Assembly: GCA_034411995.1 (NCBI GenBank) | Contig: DAOUME010000030.1 | Coordinates: 74,845 to 138,844 of the forward strand | DNA from: JAUVXJ01 sp034411995 | GTDB taxonomy: Bacteria; Chloroflexota; Anaerolineae; UBA7937; B3-Chlor | Direction: 5' to 3' | Length of the DNA stretch: 64,000 nt | In this document: one piece after another, positions 44,371 to 53,224 of the stretch | Position numbering within the stretch: the first letter of the stretch is position 1 | Layout of the letters: the number at the start of each line of letters is the position of its first letter | Program-made: the position numbers and the translations under genes | The notes under the pieces: generated by a model | Told to the model about the DNA's origin: nothing | Database searches by the model: none | Seen by the model: the letters and a program-made list of their open reading frames with translations, nothing else

Positions 44371-44886
44371 TCAAGAGGAGATCGCTCTGTCGCTACAAAT
44401 GACCTCGATGTGCGCCCTGTTGACGATGATCACCTCTCGGGCGAAGGCCACCTCGGGATACAGTGTGAAGACCGCCTTCGCCTTGGTGAGGGGAATGAAT
44501 TGCCCCGCCCAGGCCAGCAACATGGTCTTCAAGTCACCGGTACCCCGGACGTGGAACTTCCCCGTGAGTTGAAAGGAAGGAACCGTCACGAACACGCCCC
44601 ACTCTACCGTGTTCACGTGCTTGAAGAAGCTGCGCTCTGCCGCGTCGGCATCCCGCGCCCCGCTCGTGGCCAGCACGATACCCTTCTTGTACAACAGGGC
44701 GGACACGCGGGTCGCCACCACCTGTTCCGGAGCGAGCAGCCTGAACACCTGGACATCGTTCAACTCCACCGACGACAGCAGGTCGTCGTTCAGGACGTCG
44801 GTCAGTCTCTGTCCGGCCAGCCGAGCGGTGCCCACGATACGATACTGGTGGGTGAAGAATTCCACACCTTCCTCGTACTCAACCAT
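44371..44886 (-). CDS. Conserved protein of unknown function, paralogue of 45836-46378
   Basis: A 171-residue soluble protein I cannot assign. It is paralogous to the product of 45836-46378: both begin with a TVEYHLVG/THQYRIVG strand, have VSVPPF/VTVPSF, then GxxHxxxxxDLxxxLxxxxGxFxPLTxAxxVxxxP and end in a VIIVNR/VILLNR strand. This suggests a small beta-rich domain duplicated around sfsA. GGGGAGG lies before the ATG. Confidence 0.75.
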   Translation of the reverse strand: MVEYEEGVEFFTHQYRIVGTARLAGQRLTDVLNDDLLSSVELNDVQVFRLLAPEQVVATRVSALLYKKGIVLATSGARDADAAERSFFKHVNTVEWGVFVTVPSFQLTGKFHVRGTGDLKTMLLAWAGQFIPLTKAKAVFTLYPEVAFAREVIIVNRAHIEVICSDRAISS

Positions 44887-44997
44887 CGCTGGGCCTCCCC
44901 ACCGCGCTGCTGAATCTCCCGCGCACCCTCATCCCGCCCGGGTCCCGGTCTCCGCCAGTGCACCGTTGCGCCCAGCGTGACGGCCCAGGCCTGTCTT

Positions 44998-45705
44998 CTA
45001 CGTGTTCCCGGCGAGCACCACGGGAACCCGCTCATTCAAGACGACCTCTTGGGGGCTGACCTGACAGTTGTAGGCATAAGCCTCCACGCCGTCCTTCACC
45101 ACCTCTCGCAGGGTCTCGCCAAACCGTGGATCCGACTCGTCGTGAGGAGCGAAGGCCTCTGCATCCTGCCTCTGTAGAACGAAGACCACGGCCGCGCGCC
45201 ATCCTTGCCACCGCGCGTGTCTCAACTCTCTGAGGTGGCGGCTGCCGCGCTCCGTCACCGCATCAGGAAAACGACCGATGCCACCCTGAACGAGGGTCAC
45301 AGACTTCACCTCCACCAGGCAGGACCCTCCTCCGCCATCCGCCTCCAGCAGGAAGTCCAGGCGGCTCTGCCCATACCGGAACTCTGGCGACGCCACCTCG
45401 AGGCCAGCGAACTCCGGCAAGGCGCTGCTCTGCACGGCTTCAGCGAAAAGCCTGTTGGGGAGCCGGGCATCGACGGACACGAGGGTGTGCGGCAATTGCA
45501 CCATCAGCAGGTCGTAATCCGTCAGTCGACGCGGTGCCTTCTCCGCACTCAGAAGCACTGTCTGTCCGGGCCACAGCAGCTCGCTCAGGCGACCCGAATT
45601 GGGCAGGTGTGCCGACACCTCCTCCCCATCCAGACAAACCCCGGTCCGAAACCTGTTCTCCCTGACCATGAAGGACGCCTTCAGCAGGGGGCGACGAAGT
45701 CTCAT
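44998..45705 (-). CDS. sfsA: SfsA family protein (sugar fermentation stimulation)
   Basis: About 235 residues from the ATG at 45705 (GAGGG upstream), matching the usual SfsA length; the frame is open to 45732. Family signatures: KASFMVRENRFRTGVCLDGEEVSAHLPNSGRLSELLWPG, LPNRLFAEAV, SRLDFLLEADGGGGSCLVEVKSVTLVQ with the D-x(n)-ExK nuclease-like core, and FPDAVTERGSRHLRELRHA. SfsA proteins have an N-terminal OB-like nucleic-acid-binding domain and a C-terminal PD-(D/E)xK nuclease fold; the cellular role is uncertain. Confidence 0.93.
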   Translation of the reverse strand: MRLRRPLLKASFMVRENRFRTGVCLDGEEVSAHLPNSGRLSELLWPGQTVLLSAEKAPRRLTDYDLLMVQLPHTLVSVDARLPNRLFAEAVQSSALPEFAGLEVASPEFRYGQSRLDFLLEADGGGGSCLVEVKSVTLVQGGIGRFPDAVTERGSRHLRELRHARWQGWRAAVVFVLQRQDAEAFAPHDESDPRFGETLREVVKDGVEAYAYNCQVSPQEVVLNERVPVVLAGNT

Positions 45706-45835
45706 CTGGTGCCCTCGGTGGCAGCCATCCAACGACCGCCTACACCCACCTCTCCTGTCAAGAATCGGCCAGGCGCACCGTCGCTCTCAGAAAGCGCCCC
45801 TCTTCTCACCTCGAGGCCCTATTGGCGCTCGAGAA

Positions 45836-46378
45836 CTACCCTTCTTCCTCCTCCGGGGATGGCCAGTAGAGCTGGGCCTTGTCCCGGTTGAGGAGGATCA
45901 CGCCACCGTGCCACAACTGCTTGGGATTCGGGAGGTATACGATGCGCGCCTCGGTTAGCGGCATGAAACTGCCCGTGAGAGTGGTCAGGGCACGCTGGAG
46001 ATCGGCATTCCTGGCGATGTGCATCTGTCCTCTCGCCGCGAAAGGAGGTACGCTGACCACCAGTTCGTGTCGTTCCTTGACCACGTACTCCAGAGGCCTC
46101 TGGTCCCGTTCATCGGTCAGGCCCACGGCCGGCGCCTCCCTGGGTATGACCGCCAGAATGGATCCCCTGTTCACCAGGACGTACCGCAGGAACACCTCCG
46201 GCCTGTCCGGGTCGTGAAGCGATTTCAGCGCCACGTTCTCCAGCTTCGGCGTCTGTACATCTCCCAGGTTGAGCCAGGTCGAGAAGCGCCGGCCCCCCGT
46301 CCTCACGTAGCCCACGAGGTGGTACTCCACGGTGAGTATCTCCACCTTGGTGACGGACTCGTGATCCCTTCCCTCCAC
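45836..46378 (-). CDS. Conserved protein of unknown function, paralogue of 44371-44886
   Basis: A 180-residue unknown protein, GTG start at 46378 justified by GGGAGG upstream. It shares its strand pattern with the protein at 44371-44886 (see ILTVEYHLVGYVRTGGRRFSTWLN, VSVPPFAARGQMHIARNADLQRALTTLTGSFMPLTEARIVYL, GGVILLNRDKAQLY) and ends in a run of Glu. There are no Cys clusters, no signal peptide and no obvious catalytic motif. It may be a PilZ-like or regulatory beta-domain; that is a guess. Confidence 0.75.
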   Translation of the reverse strand: MEGRDHESVTKVEILTVEYHLVGYVRTGGRRFSTWLNLGDVQTPKLENVALKSLHDPDRPEVFLRYVLVNRGSILAVIPREAPAVGLTDERDQRPLEYVVKERHELVVSVPPFAARGQMHIARNADLQRALTTLTGSFMPLTEARIVYLPNPKQLWHGGVILLNRDKAQLYWPSPEEEEG

Positions 46379-46446
46379 AGTTAGCCTCCCTGCTCCACCG
46401 TCAGAGGAGAGAAGCGGCGCAGTACGCCTGTCCCTCTCCCGCGCAA

Positions 46447-48477
46447 CTAGCCCATCTCGGCCAGCCGGAATAACTCCTCCTCACTCAGCCTCTGCACACC
46501 CAGTTCCTCGGCCTTACTGAGCTTGGTGGCACCTGGCGCATCACCCACCAGCAGGTAGCTCGTGCTCCTGCTCACACTCGAGGTCACGCGCCCTCCCCGC
46601 GACTCGATGTACTCCGTGGCCGCCTCCCGGCTCATGGTGGGCAACGTCCCGGTGATCACGAAGGTCATGCCGCTCAGGGGGCCGGCCTGCGCGGTCTCCT
46701 CCTCAGGCAGCCGACTCATACGTACCCCGGCTCGTCGCAGCTTCTCCACCAGGCGCCTGTTGCGCTCCTGCGAGAAGAAATCCACGATGTTTTGGGCCGT
46801 GTGGGGACCCAGGCCTCCGACCGCCTCCAGCCTTTCCTCCTTCGCACCCATCAACTCATCAAGGGAGGCGAACTCTCTGGTGAGAAGCTGAGCCACCACT
46901 GCCCCCACACCTCGGATGCCCAGTCCCGTCACCAGGCGCCAGAGGGGCCTTTCTTTGGAGGTCCCTATCGCCGCCAGCAGGTTGTCGGCGCTCTTGTCTG
47001 CGAACCCTTCCAGGTCGAGGAGGTCCTCGCGGCTCAGGTAGTAGAAGTCGGCCACGTCCTTCAGCAACCCCTTCTCCACAAAAGCTCCTGCCAACCGCTC
47101 ACCGAAGCCCTCAATGTCCATCGCCCCTCGGGAAGCGAAATGCTCTACACGCGCCACCAGTTGCGCGGGACAGGACGCGTTGATACAGTAGTACATCACT
47201 TCGTCCCCGGGCTTCACCACCGGCTGCCCGCACACCGGGCAGTTCTGCACCATGCGGAAGACCTTCTCCTCGCCGGTGCGCAGCTCTACCACCGGCGCTA
47301 CGATCTGAGGTATGACGTCCCCCGCCCGCTTGACGACCACCGTGTCACCCTCGCGAATGTCCTTACGATGGATGTCTTCCTCATTATGTAAAGTAGCCGC
47401 CCGGATCGTCACCCCCCCGATGCGCACGGGCTCCAGCTCCGCGTAAGGGTTCAGGGAGCCGGTGCGCCCGACGTTGATCCCGATCCTCAGTAGCCTGGTG
47501 ATCCCCTCGTGCGCCGGGAACTTGAAGGCGATGGCCCAGCGGGGGGCGTGTGACACTTCTCCCAGCACGTCCTGCTGCGCCAGGCTGTCCACCTTGATCA
47601 CCACCCCATCAGCGTCGTAGTTCAGATCGTCCCTCTGGGCCAGCCACTGCTGGTACAGTTCCAGCACCTGCTCCAGGTCGTCGCAGCGCGTTATGTTGTC
47701 AGCGATGGGGAAGCCCAGGTCCTGGAGGAACGTCAGGGCGTCCCATTGAGTGGTAGGGCTCGCTCCCTCCACCTCCCCCACGGCGTACATGAAAACGCTC
47801 AGGGGACGCGTCGCGGTGATGGATGGATCCAACTGCCTCACCGAGCCCGCCGCAGCGTTGCGTGGATTGGCGAAGAGCTTATCCCCTTCCTCTTCTCGTC
47901 GTCGATTCATCTCCTCGAAGCGATCTCTGGGCATGTACACCTCTCCCCTGGCCTCGAGATGGCGCGGAGGAGGGTCGCCACCCAGCACGGGAATCCTCAA
48001 GGGGATGGCAGGGACGGTTCTGAGGTTCTGGGTGACATCCTCTCCCACGAACCCGTTTCCTCGGGTCGCGCCCTGTACCAGAACTCCCTCCTCGTACCGC
48101 AGAGAAACGGCCAGGCCATCGATCTTGGGCTCGACGGTGTAGCGCATCGAGGCACCATCTCCCAGGATCCGCTGTAGCCGCTTTTCCCAGGCCCGGACCT
48201 CATCCTCGCTGAAGGCGTTCTCCAGGCTGAGCAGCGGGCGCCGGTGCTCGACCTTCTCGAACTCCGACAGCGGCTCTGCACCCACTCGTTGCGTGGGGGA
48301 ATCGGGGGTGATCAACTCGGGATGGGCAGCTTCCAGTTCCTTCAGCTCCGCCATCAGCGCGTCGTACTCGGCGTCGCTGACCTCGGGATCGTCGAGCACG
48401 TAGTAGCGGTAGCCGTGGTACCGAAGTACGCCACGTAGCCGATCTACACGTTCTCCAATCTCAGGGTCCCCGCCCAT
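46447..48477 (-). CDS. ligA: NAD-dependent DNA ligase
   Basis: Full-length 676-residue LigA. Domain Ia with YHGYRYYVLDDPEVSDAEYDAL, then the adenylation domain with the AMP-accepting Lys118 in EPKIDGLAVSLRYEEG; ATRGNGFVGEDVTQNLRTV; OB fold with VGRTGSLNPYAELEPV; four-Cys zinc finger CPVCGQPVV...CINASCPAQL; helix-hairpin-helix repeats; and a C-terminal BRCT domain GPLSGMTFVITGTLPTMSREAATEYIESRGG. It seals nicks in replication and repair. A promoter lies at 48551-48579. Confidence 0.97.
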   Translation of the reverse strand: MGGDPEIGERVDRLRGVLRYHGYRYYVLDDPEVSDAEYDALMAELKELEAAHPELITPDSPTQRVGAEPLSEFEKVEHRRPLLSLENAFSEDEVRAWEKRLQRILGDGASMRYTVEPKIDGLAVSLRYEEGVLVQGATRGNGFVGEDVTQNLRTVPAIPLRIPVLGGDPPPRHLEARGEVYMPRDRFEEMNRRREEEGDKLFANPRNAAAGSVRQLDPSITATRPLSVFMYAVGEVEGASPTTQWDALTFLQDLGFPIADNITRCDDLEQVLELYQQWLAQRDDLNYDADGVVIKVDSLAQQDVLGEVSHAPRWAIAFKFPAHEGITRLLRIGINVGRTGSLNPYAELEPVRIGGVTIRAATLHNEEDIHRKDIREGDTVVVKRAGDVIPQIVAPVVELRTGEEKVFRMVQNCPVCGQPVVKPGDEVMYYCINASCPAQLVARVEHFASRGAMDIEGFGERLAGAFVEKGLLKDVADFYYLSREDLLDLEGFADKSADNLLAAIGTSKERPLWRLVTGLGIRGVGAVVAQLLTREFASLDELMGAKEERLEAVGGLGPHTAQNIVDFFSQERNRRLVEKLRRAGVRMSRLPEEETAQAGPLSGMTFVITGTLPTMSREAATEYIESRGGRVTSSVSRSTSYLLVGDAPGATKLSKAEELGVQRLSEEELFRLAEMG

Positions 48478-48550
48478 GGTCCACCTCGGGAATACACGTC
48501 CGTCGATACGCGCACAGAACGGGAAAAGTCAGGGGAGGCTCTTGACGAGC

Positions 48551-48579
48551 ATTATATCATACTTCTCCCAGATGCTCAA
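48551..48579 (-). promoter_or_regulatory. Promoter of ligA
   Basis: On the minus strand TTGAGC (48579-48574), a 17-nt spacer and TATAAT (48556-48551). Predicted start near 48544, about 67 nt before the ligA start codon. Confidence 0.6.
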
Positions 48580-48680
48580 TAGTATGCCGGCTCCACGACG
48601 GAGTGTAAGCCGAGGCGAAAGCGATTCCTGCCCTCCGGGAGATGCGGATGCAGTCAGCGGGATGGACGGAGGGAGAGAGC

Positions 48681-50147
48681 CTAGGCGCCGAAGAAGTGCA
48701 CGACCACCAGCGGGGTGACGTGTACCTCCAGCACTGCGGCGAGGAGCAACAAGGGAATCACCAGCAAGACGAAGACCTTGATCAGGTCCGCGAGAGACAA
48801 CAGCAGGCTCTCGCTGATGGTGAAACCTGGCGGCGGCGACATGATGGACGCTCCCAGGCGGACGCTGAAAGCGGTGGCCAGCACGACCGCCGGCAGCTCG
48901 AAGATGCCGTGGGGCAGGATGAAGGCCACGAGGAAGAGGAGGGGGTTGAGACCAATAACGAAGGCCTCGCCCGCGAAGAAACCGACGAGCAACATCGGGC
49001 TCAGCAAGAGCAGCAAGGGCACCGCGCCGAAAGAGAGCGGCGTAGCCGCTATGCCCAGGCCCAGCACGCGGAGATTGTGCACGAAGATGCTGCCTACGTC
49101 CAGGCCAGGAAGAAAAGATGTGACCGGCACGTCCGTCGAGAAGTCGGTGCTCTCGAACCCCTGGAAATCGATCAGGCCCGCTGGCAGCGGATACCTGAGG
49201 GCAAACACCCAGCCGCCAGCGAGGGCCGCCACCAGCACCAGGGTCACGATGAGGATGGGCACCCTCTGAAGGCGCATCAGTTGGGGTACGTCTTTCACGT
49301 ACAGCCGCTTGAGCGTCAATCGCTCTGTTGGCCCCTGCTGCAGCAGGTGCACCGCAGCCGGCAGGCAGGCGAACAGGCGCCTGAAGGTCCTCCACAGAGC
49401 AGGAAGACTGAACTCGTCGAACTCCCGTGACAGCAACTCTTCCCTGTTGAAGATACGCATCCCCGTGCGCATGAGCATCACGTCTATCATCACCAGGACC
49501 ACCACCATAGCCCACAGCACCTGGAAGTCGTGCCAGAAGAGGAAGACCGCTTCCGCCTGGAGCAGGAGGGCCATGGGGATGATGATGAAACTGGCCAGGA
49601 GGTTGGCGGCTCGCACACTGGTGGTCTGACTAGAGACCACCACCGCCCCGGCAACCATGACCAGAGCCTCCATGGTCGTCAAGACCACGATCAGGACCAG
49701 CACAGTTGGCGAGATGAAGTAGTCGCTGTAGAGCATCAGTCCCACGTAGTAGATGGCGATGCCCAGGTAGCTGGCCAGAAGCGGCAGAGCCATGGAAGAG
49801 AGCAGCTTGCCCGCGTACAACTCGGCGTCCGAGATAGGCATGGAGAGGAGAGGCTCGATGCTGCGGCGCTCCCTCTCGCCGACGAAGCTCTCCAGCGCGA
49901 TGACCAGCGAGAAGGAGATGGGGAAGAAACCCACGATCATCAGGGAGAAGGGGACCAACCTGCCCATGATCACCCTGGCGTTTTGGTCCACGCCCCAAAT
50001 GACCGCCACGTTCGCCGCCAGCTCCGAGGTGACGGTCATCAAGAGCGGGAAGATCAGCGTCAGCAAGACGATGGGCGTGACGATGCGCCAGTCCCGCAGG
50101 CTGTCACGCACCTCTCGACGGGTGATGATCATGGTGTTGGAGAGCAC
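48681..50147 (-). CDS. ABC-2 type exporter permease fused to SpoIIM-like domain
   Basis: A 488-residue membrane protein. The first half looks like an ABC-2/NatB permease (RREVRDSLRDWRIVTPIVLLTLIFPLL, ESFVGERERRSIEPLLSMPISDAELYAGKLLSSMALPLLASYLG). The second half, from about residue 300, carries the SpoIIM/DUF95-type signature: FVHNLRVLGLGIAATPLSFGAVPLL, VIGLNPLLFLVAFILPHGIFELPAVVLATAFSVRLGASIM. The paired ATPase gene at 50129-51067 overlaps the start by 19 nt. SpoIIM-like proteins often stand near ABC exporters, so a fusion is plausible. The exported substrate is unknown. Confidence 0.85.
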   Translation of the reverse strand: MLSNTMIITRREVRDSLRDWRIVTPIVLLTLIFPLLMTVTSELAANVAVIWGVDQNARVIMGRLVPFSLMIVGFFPISFSLVIALESFVGERERRSIEPLLSMPISDAELYAGKLLSSMALPLLASYLGIAIYYVGLMLYSDYFISPTVLVLIVVLTTMEALVMVAGAVVVSSQTTSVRAANLLASFIIIPMALLLQAEAVFLFWHDFQVLWAMVVVLVMIDVMLMRTGMRIFNREELLSREFDEFSLPALWRTFRRLFACLPAAVHLLQQGPTERLTLKRLYVKDVPQLMRLQRVPILIVTLVLVAALAGGWVFALRYPLPAGLIDFQGFESTDFSTDVPVTSFLPGLDVGSIFVHNLRVLGLGIAATPLSFGAVPLLLLLSPMLLVGFFAGEAFVIGLNPLLFLVAFILPHGIFELPAVVLATAFSVRLGASIMSPPPGFTISESLLLSLADLIKVFVLLVIPLLLLAAVLEVHVTPLVVVHFFGA

Positions 50148-51067
50148 TCTTTCTCCTCCACGATGCGCAGGTACACTTCCTCCAGACTGCGCTGAACCTC
50201 ACTGAGAGTGACGATGCTCGCACCCTCGTCCGTCAGGCGACGAACCAGCGCCGGGTTCGTCTCCCCTGGTCTCTGGGCCCGGTATCGAAACCAGGTCTCT
50301 CCCTTGTCTTCGATGCTCACCAACCCTTCGATGGCCGGCAGAAGCCCATCGAGCGGCTGGGCCAGGCGCATCTCCAGCAGAGGCTCACCCAGCAGCTCCC
50401 TCTTCAGCTCCGCCGGAGTCCCCAAGGCGATGATCCGGCCCTCCTTGATGATGGCGATGCGGTCGGCCAGCGTCTCCGCCTCCACCAGATTGTGGGTGCA
50501 GAGCATGATGGCCCGGCGAAAGGAACGCAGCTCCTCGATGGCATCTCGCACCGTCTTGGCGCTCTGGGGATCCATGGCGGAGGTTGGTTCGTCGAGGAAC
50601 AGCACCTGGGGGTCGTGAATCAGTGCGCGTATCAGGGCGATCTTCTGCCGCATGCCCTTCGAATACTCCCCCAAGCGCTGCTCCCGGGCATGCCACATCC
50701 CGAAGCGCCTCATCAGCTCGCTGATCCGCTCTTCGCGCTGCGTCCGCGATAGGCCCAACAGCTCGCCGAAGAAGTGGAGATAGTCGTCGGCCCGCATACG
50801 ATGATAGAGCCCCGGGAACTCGGTAAGGAGCCCCACCGAGCCGCGCACCCTCCTGGCGTCCTGCACCACGTCGAACCCTGCCACGCACGCGGTTCCCGCG
50901 GTGGGCTTGAGGATCGAGCCCAGCATGCGCACCGTGGTCGTCTTGCCAGCGCCGTTGGGCCCCAGCAAGGCCAGGATCTCACCGGCCTCCACCGACAATG
51001 TCAGCTCGTCCACGGCGACGAACTCGCCGAACTTCTTGGTCAGTCTCTCAGCACAGATCAGGCTCAT
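50129..51067 (-). CDS. ABC exporter ATPase (DrrA/NatA-like)
   Basis: About 312 residues from the ATG at 51067 (GGAGCAACC upstream; a TTG at 51085 is in frame). It has Walker A LLGPNGAGKTTT, signature YSKGMRQK, Walker B VLFLDEPTSAMD, H-loop LCTHNL and the LADRIAIIKEGRIIALGTP segment typical of daunorubicin/sodium-type exporter ATPases. The C-terminal extension (about 220-310) is the usual DrrA regulatory tail. It energises the permease at 48681-50147. Confidence 0.95.
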   Translation of the reverse strand: MSLICAERLTKKFGEFVAVDELTLSVEAGEILALLGPNGAGKTTTVRMLGSILKPTAGTACVAGFDVVQDARRVRGSVGLLTEFPGLYHRMRADDYLHFFGELLGLSRTQREERISELMRRFGMWHAREQRLGEYSKGMRQKIALIRALIHDPQVLFLDEPTSAMDPQSAKTVRDAIEELRSFRRAIMLCTHNLVEAETLADRIAIIKEGRIIALGTPAELKRELLGEPLLEMRLAQPLDGLLPAIEGLVSIEDKGETWFRYRAQRPGETNPALVRRLTDEGASIVTLSEVQRSLEEVYLRIVEEKECSPTP

Positions 51068-51084
51068 GGTTGCTCCGCTACCCA

Positions 51085-51113
51085 ATTATACCCGTCCCGT
51101 CTGCTGGCGACAA
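51085..51113 (-). promoter_or_regulatory. Promoter of the ABC exporter operon
   Basis: On the minus strand TTGTCG (51113-51108), a 17-nt spacer and a perfect TATAAT (51090-51085). Predicted start near 51078, leaving a very short leader before the ATG at 51067. Confidence 0.65.
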
Positions 51114-51418
51114 TGGTTCTTTGGTACCGCTGAAGGGACCAGATCCGAGGCCACTCCGACCAGGGACCGTCCACTCCAGGTCGTCACTGACTCAGGAACC
51201 GGGGGCCAGACGATACCTCCACCACCCCGTCATCTTGCCTGTCGAGAGTTGCCGTGAACACCTGCTGCGCCCTGCCCTCCAGCGAGCACATCTACTCACC
51301 AGGCGACGTGGGCAGCGGGCCATTGTCGGGGGCACAAGACGGGTACTCCTGCTCTTCCAGGGACGCTCACCTCGTTGTAGACTATAGACGGAGAAGTAAG
51401 AGAAGGGAGGTACGACAG

Positions 51419-51547
51419 ATGTTGTCACTGGAGCTGATCGCCATACTGGGGGCGGTGTACGGTGTGCTGGTAGGTATGATTCTGGCGGCTCGACTTCCGG
51501 CCATCAGGGAAGCGAGGGCCAACCGCGCCGCGGAGTCGGACGTCTGA
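51419..51547 (+). CDS. Single-helix membrane microprotein 1 (42 aa)
   Basis: A 42-residue frame, MLSLELIAILGAVYGVLVGM and onward, with one transmembrane helix (about 5-24) and a short charged tail RLPAIREARANRAAESDV. AAGGGAGG lies seven bases before the ATG. It is the first of three adjacent plus-strand genes encoding similar proteins (M-L-x-x-E-x, helix with LG, then a basic tail). No known family. Confidence 0.65.
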   Translation: MLSLELIAILGAVYGVLVGMILAARLPAIREARANRAAESDV

Positions 51548-51621
51548 CCCGCTCCGCGCCGGTGGGCCGCTGCGAGATTCGAGAGGTAGGCCTGCTCTCG
51601 CAGGCGGAAAGGAACAGAGAG

Positions 51622-51756
51622 ATGCTGACGATAGAGATGACCGGGATGCTGGGCCTGCTGTTCACCGTTGTGCTGGTGGGGATGGTGGCCACGCGGCTGT
51701 CTCGGAAGAGCGCGCCACAAGCGGGGACTTCGGCCAGAAGCATCAGGAGAGCCTGA
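51622..51756 (+). CDS. Single-helix membrane microprotein 2 (44 aa)
   Basis: A 44-residue frame starting MLTIEMTGMLGLLFTVVLVG; one helix then a basic tail ATRLSRKSAPQAGTSARSIRRA. GGAAAGGAA precedes the ATG. It lies 74 nt after microprotein 1 and 71 nt before microprotein 3 and shares their start motif. The separation and individual ribosome sites suggest gene duplication rather than exons of one frame. Confidence 0.65.
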   Translation: MLTIEMTGMLGLLFTVVLVGMVATRLSRKSAPQAGTSARSIRRA

Positions 51757-51827
51757 CCGTCAGTGCTGGCCACCGCCTGGAAGCGGCGGATGAGGGCTGG
51801 CCGCGGCCAGCCAGGGAGGTGATAGAG

Positions 51828-52118
51828 ATGTTGACCATGGAACTGATCGTACTGCTGGGTGCTGCGCTGGCGCTCCTCACGGGCGCCATGGTCGTGACTC
51901 AGTTGAGCCGCCAAAGACTGGTCCGTCGCCATACCCAACCTGGTACGTCGAGGCGACGCTCCGTGCTCCTCCAGCCCCGAAGCAGAACAAGAGGGGCTGC
52001 CGACTCGCTCCAGCCAGCGGGTGGCAGCCCCTCAACACTTACTCCAACGAAAGCCCCGCCACCACGAACCGGTGAGTTGGGCCACCCCGGTCCCCCACGT
52101 ACGACCAGCGCGCTTTGA
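51828..52118 (+). CDS. Single-helix membrane microprotein 3, frame extended into terminator
   Basis: The ATG at 51828 follows GGGAGG at ideal spacing and begins MLTMELIVLLGAALALLTGA, then a basic tail VTQLSRQRLVRRHTQPGTSRRRSV, the same plan as microproteins 1 and 2. The frame does not stop at about 45 residues but runs through the inverted repeat at 51991-52033 and antisense into the neighbouring gene, to 52118 (96 residues). The added part is Pro/Thr-rich noise, so the native stop was probably lost. Confidence 0.55.
   Translation: MLTMELIVLLGAALALLTGAMVVTQLSRQRLVRRHTQPGTSRRRSVLLQPRSRTRGAADSLQPAGGSPSTLTPTKAPPPRTGELGHPGPPRTTSAL
51991..52033 (-). terminator. Terminator of the EEP-family gene, possibly bidirectional
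   Basis: GAGGGGCTGCC (51991-52001) pairs perfectly with GGCAGCCCCTC (52023-52033), loop 21 nt. On the minus strand TTGTTCTGCTT follows the stem, a T-rich tract. It lies just after the stop at 52039 of the minus-strand gene and within the over-extended frame of microprotein 3. Confidence 0.6.
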
Positions 52119-53055
52119 CGTCCGGCGTGTGGAAGATGTAGTCGATGCGCAGCAACGGAAACGGCACCGGTATGGATTTGGCCGCCTCGTCGGGAAAGGT
52201 ATGGCCGAACCCCCAGCCGGTCTCCCGGTAGGAATCGCCCAGTCTCCCAGCCAGCTCCCCATACCCAGCCGAGCGGTCCGTCATGTTGAAGTCCCCCGCG
52301 ACCACCACCGCTCCCTCCAGCGCCTCCAGTTCCTCCAACAATTGCCCCCGCTCCTGGTCCTGGATCGTGGTGTCGTAGACCGTCGGGATCGTGACTCGCG
52401 ACCCGCCGCGCCAGGTTGCGAATCGTGGTGGCTGCAGGTGCACGTTGAGCAGATGGACCTTCTCGCCGTGGAGGTCGAGCATCGCCCGCTGGTAGAGGTG
52501 CGCCCCTTCCACCAGAGGAAAGGCCTCGTCGCTGACCATAGGAAAGCGGCTGAGGAGCGCGCAGCCCGCGTACCCGTCCGCGGTGGGAAACAGGGCCATG
52601 TACCCATAGACGGGCGCCAGGGACGACAGCGCCCCAGCCACCTGGGGCGATACCTCTTGCAGCGCTACGATATCCGCATTCTCCCTCTCGATGATACCGA
52701 GGATGTTGTCCACGCCTGGCTCACCCTTGGTCACGTTATAGCTCATCACCGAGAAGGTCTCATCACCGACCGACGAGACGGCAGCAGGCTTGGGCAAGAA
52801 CTGGTCGCCATAGAGCAGCACGAACAGAACGGCTGGCACGCAGAGGACCAGCTTGGCCAGCCGGGAGCGGGACAGGGCCAACACCAGCGGCGCCAGCACC
52901 AGAAGTGGGAGGAAGAGAAAGGGCAGGAAGTCGCTGGCCATTCTCACCCACCACAGGCGTCCGAGGTCCGTGAACCCCGAGAGTACGATGCCCAGGACGA
53001 ACAGCACGTAGAAGTTGCTCCCTGCGGCGACCGGTCTCCCCACTCTGACTCTCAT
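52039..53055 (-). CDS. Membrane-anchored endonuclease/exonuclease/phosphatase-family protein
   Basis: About 338 residues. The N-terminus has about three hydrophobic helices (FYVLFVLGIVLSGFTDL, FLPFLFLPLLVLAPLVLAL, LVLCVPAVLFVLLYG). The rest is the EEP fold: SVMSYNV (metal Asn), IVALQEV (metal Glu), GDFNMT (Asp/Asn), LRIDYIFHT (Asp) and PTHRFVVA (catalytic His). Members hydrolyse phosphodiesters in nucleic acids or lipids; an extracytoplasmic active domain is likely. The start is uncertain: ATG 53055 is chosen for the positively charged start before helix 1; ATG 53097 is also possible. The open frame reaches 53307. Confidence 0.85.
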   Translation of the reverse strand: MRVRVGRPVAAGSNFYVLFVLGIVLSGFTDLGRLWWVRMASDFLPFLFLPLLVLAPLVLALSRSRLAKLVLCVPAVLFVLLYGDQFLPKPAAVSSVGDETFSVMSYNVTKGEPGVDNILGIIERENADIVALQEVSPQVAGALSSLAPVYGYMALFPTADGYAGCALLSRFPMVSDEAFPLVEGAHLYQRAMLDLHGEKVHLLNVHLQPPRFATWRGGSRVTIPTVYDTTIQDQERGQLLEELEALEGAVVVAGDFNMTDRSAGYGELAGRLGDSYRETGWGFGHTFPDEAAKSIPVPFPLLRIDYIFHTPDVKARWSYVGDRGGPTHRFVVAGLSLE

Positions 53056-53224
53056 GGCGCTAGTCGCAATCCCTCCTGACGAAAAGGCGAAGGCCATACC
53101 CCACCGCGCATCCACACGCGTAGTACGTCTTCGCCGGGAGCGCATTCTATCACAAGGGAGGTCGCCGTCGCAACGCACGTGCCTCACACGTTCCCCTTGT
53201 AGTCGCTGCATCACCATACCCCAT

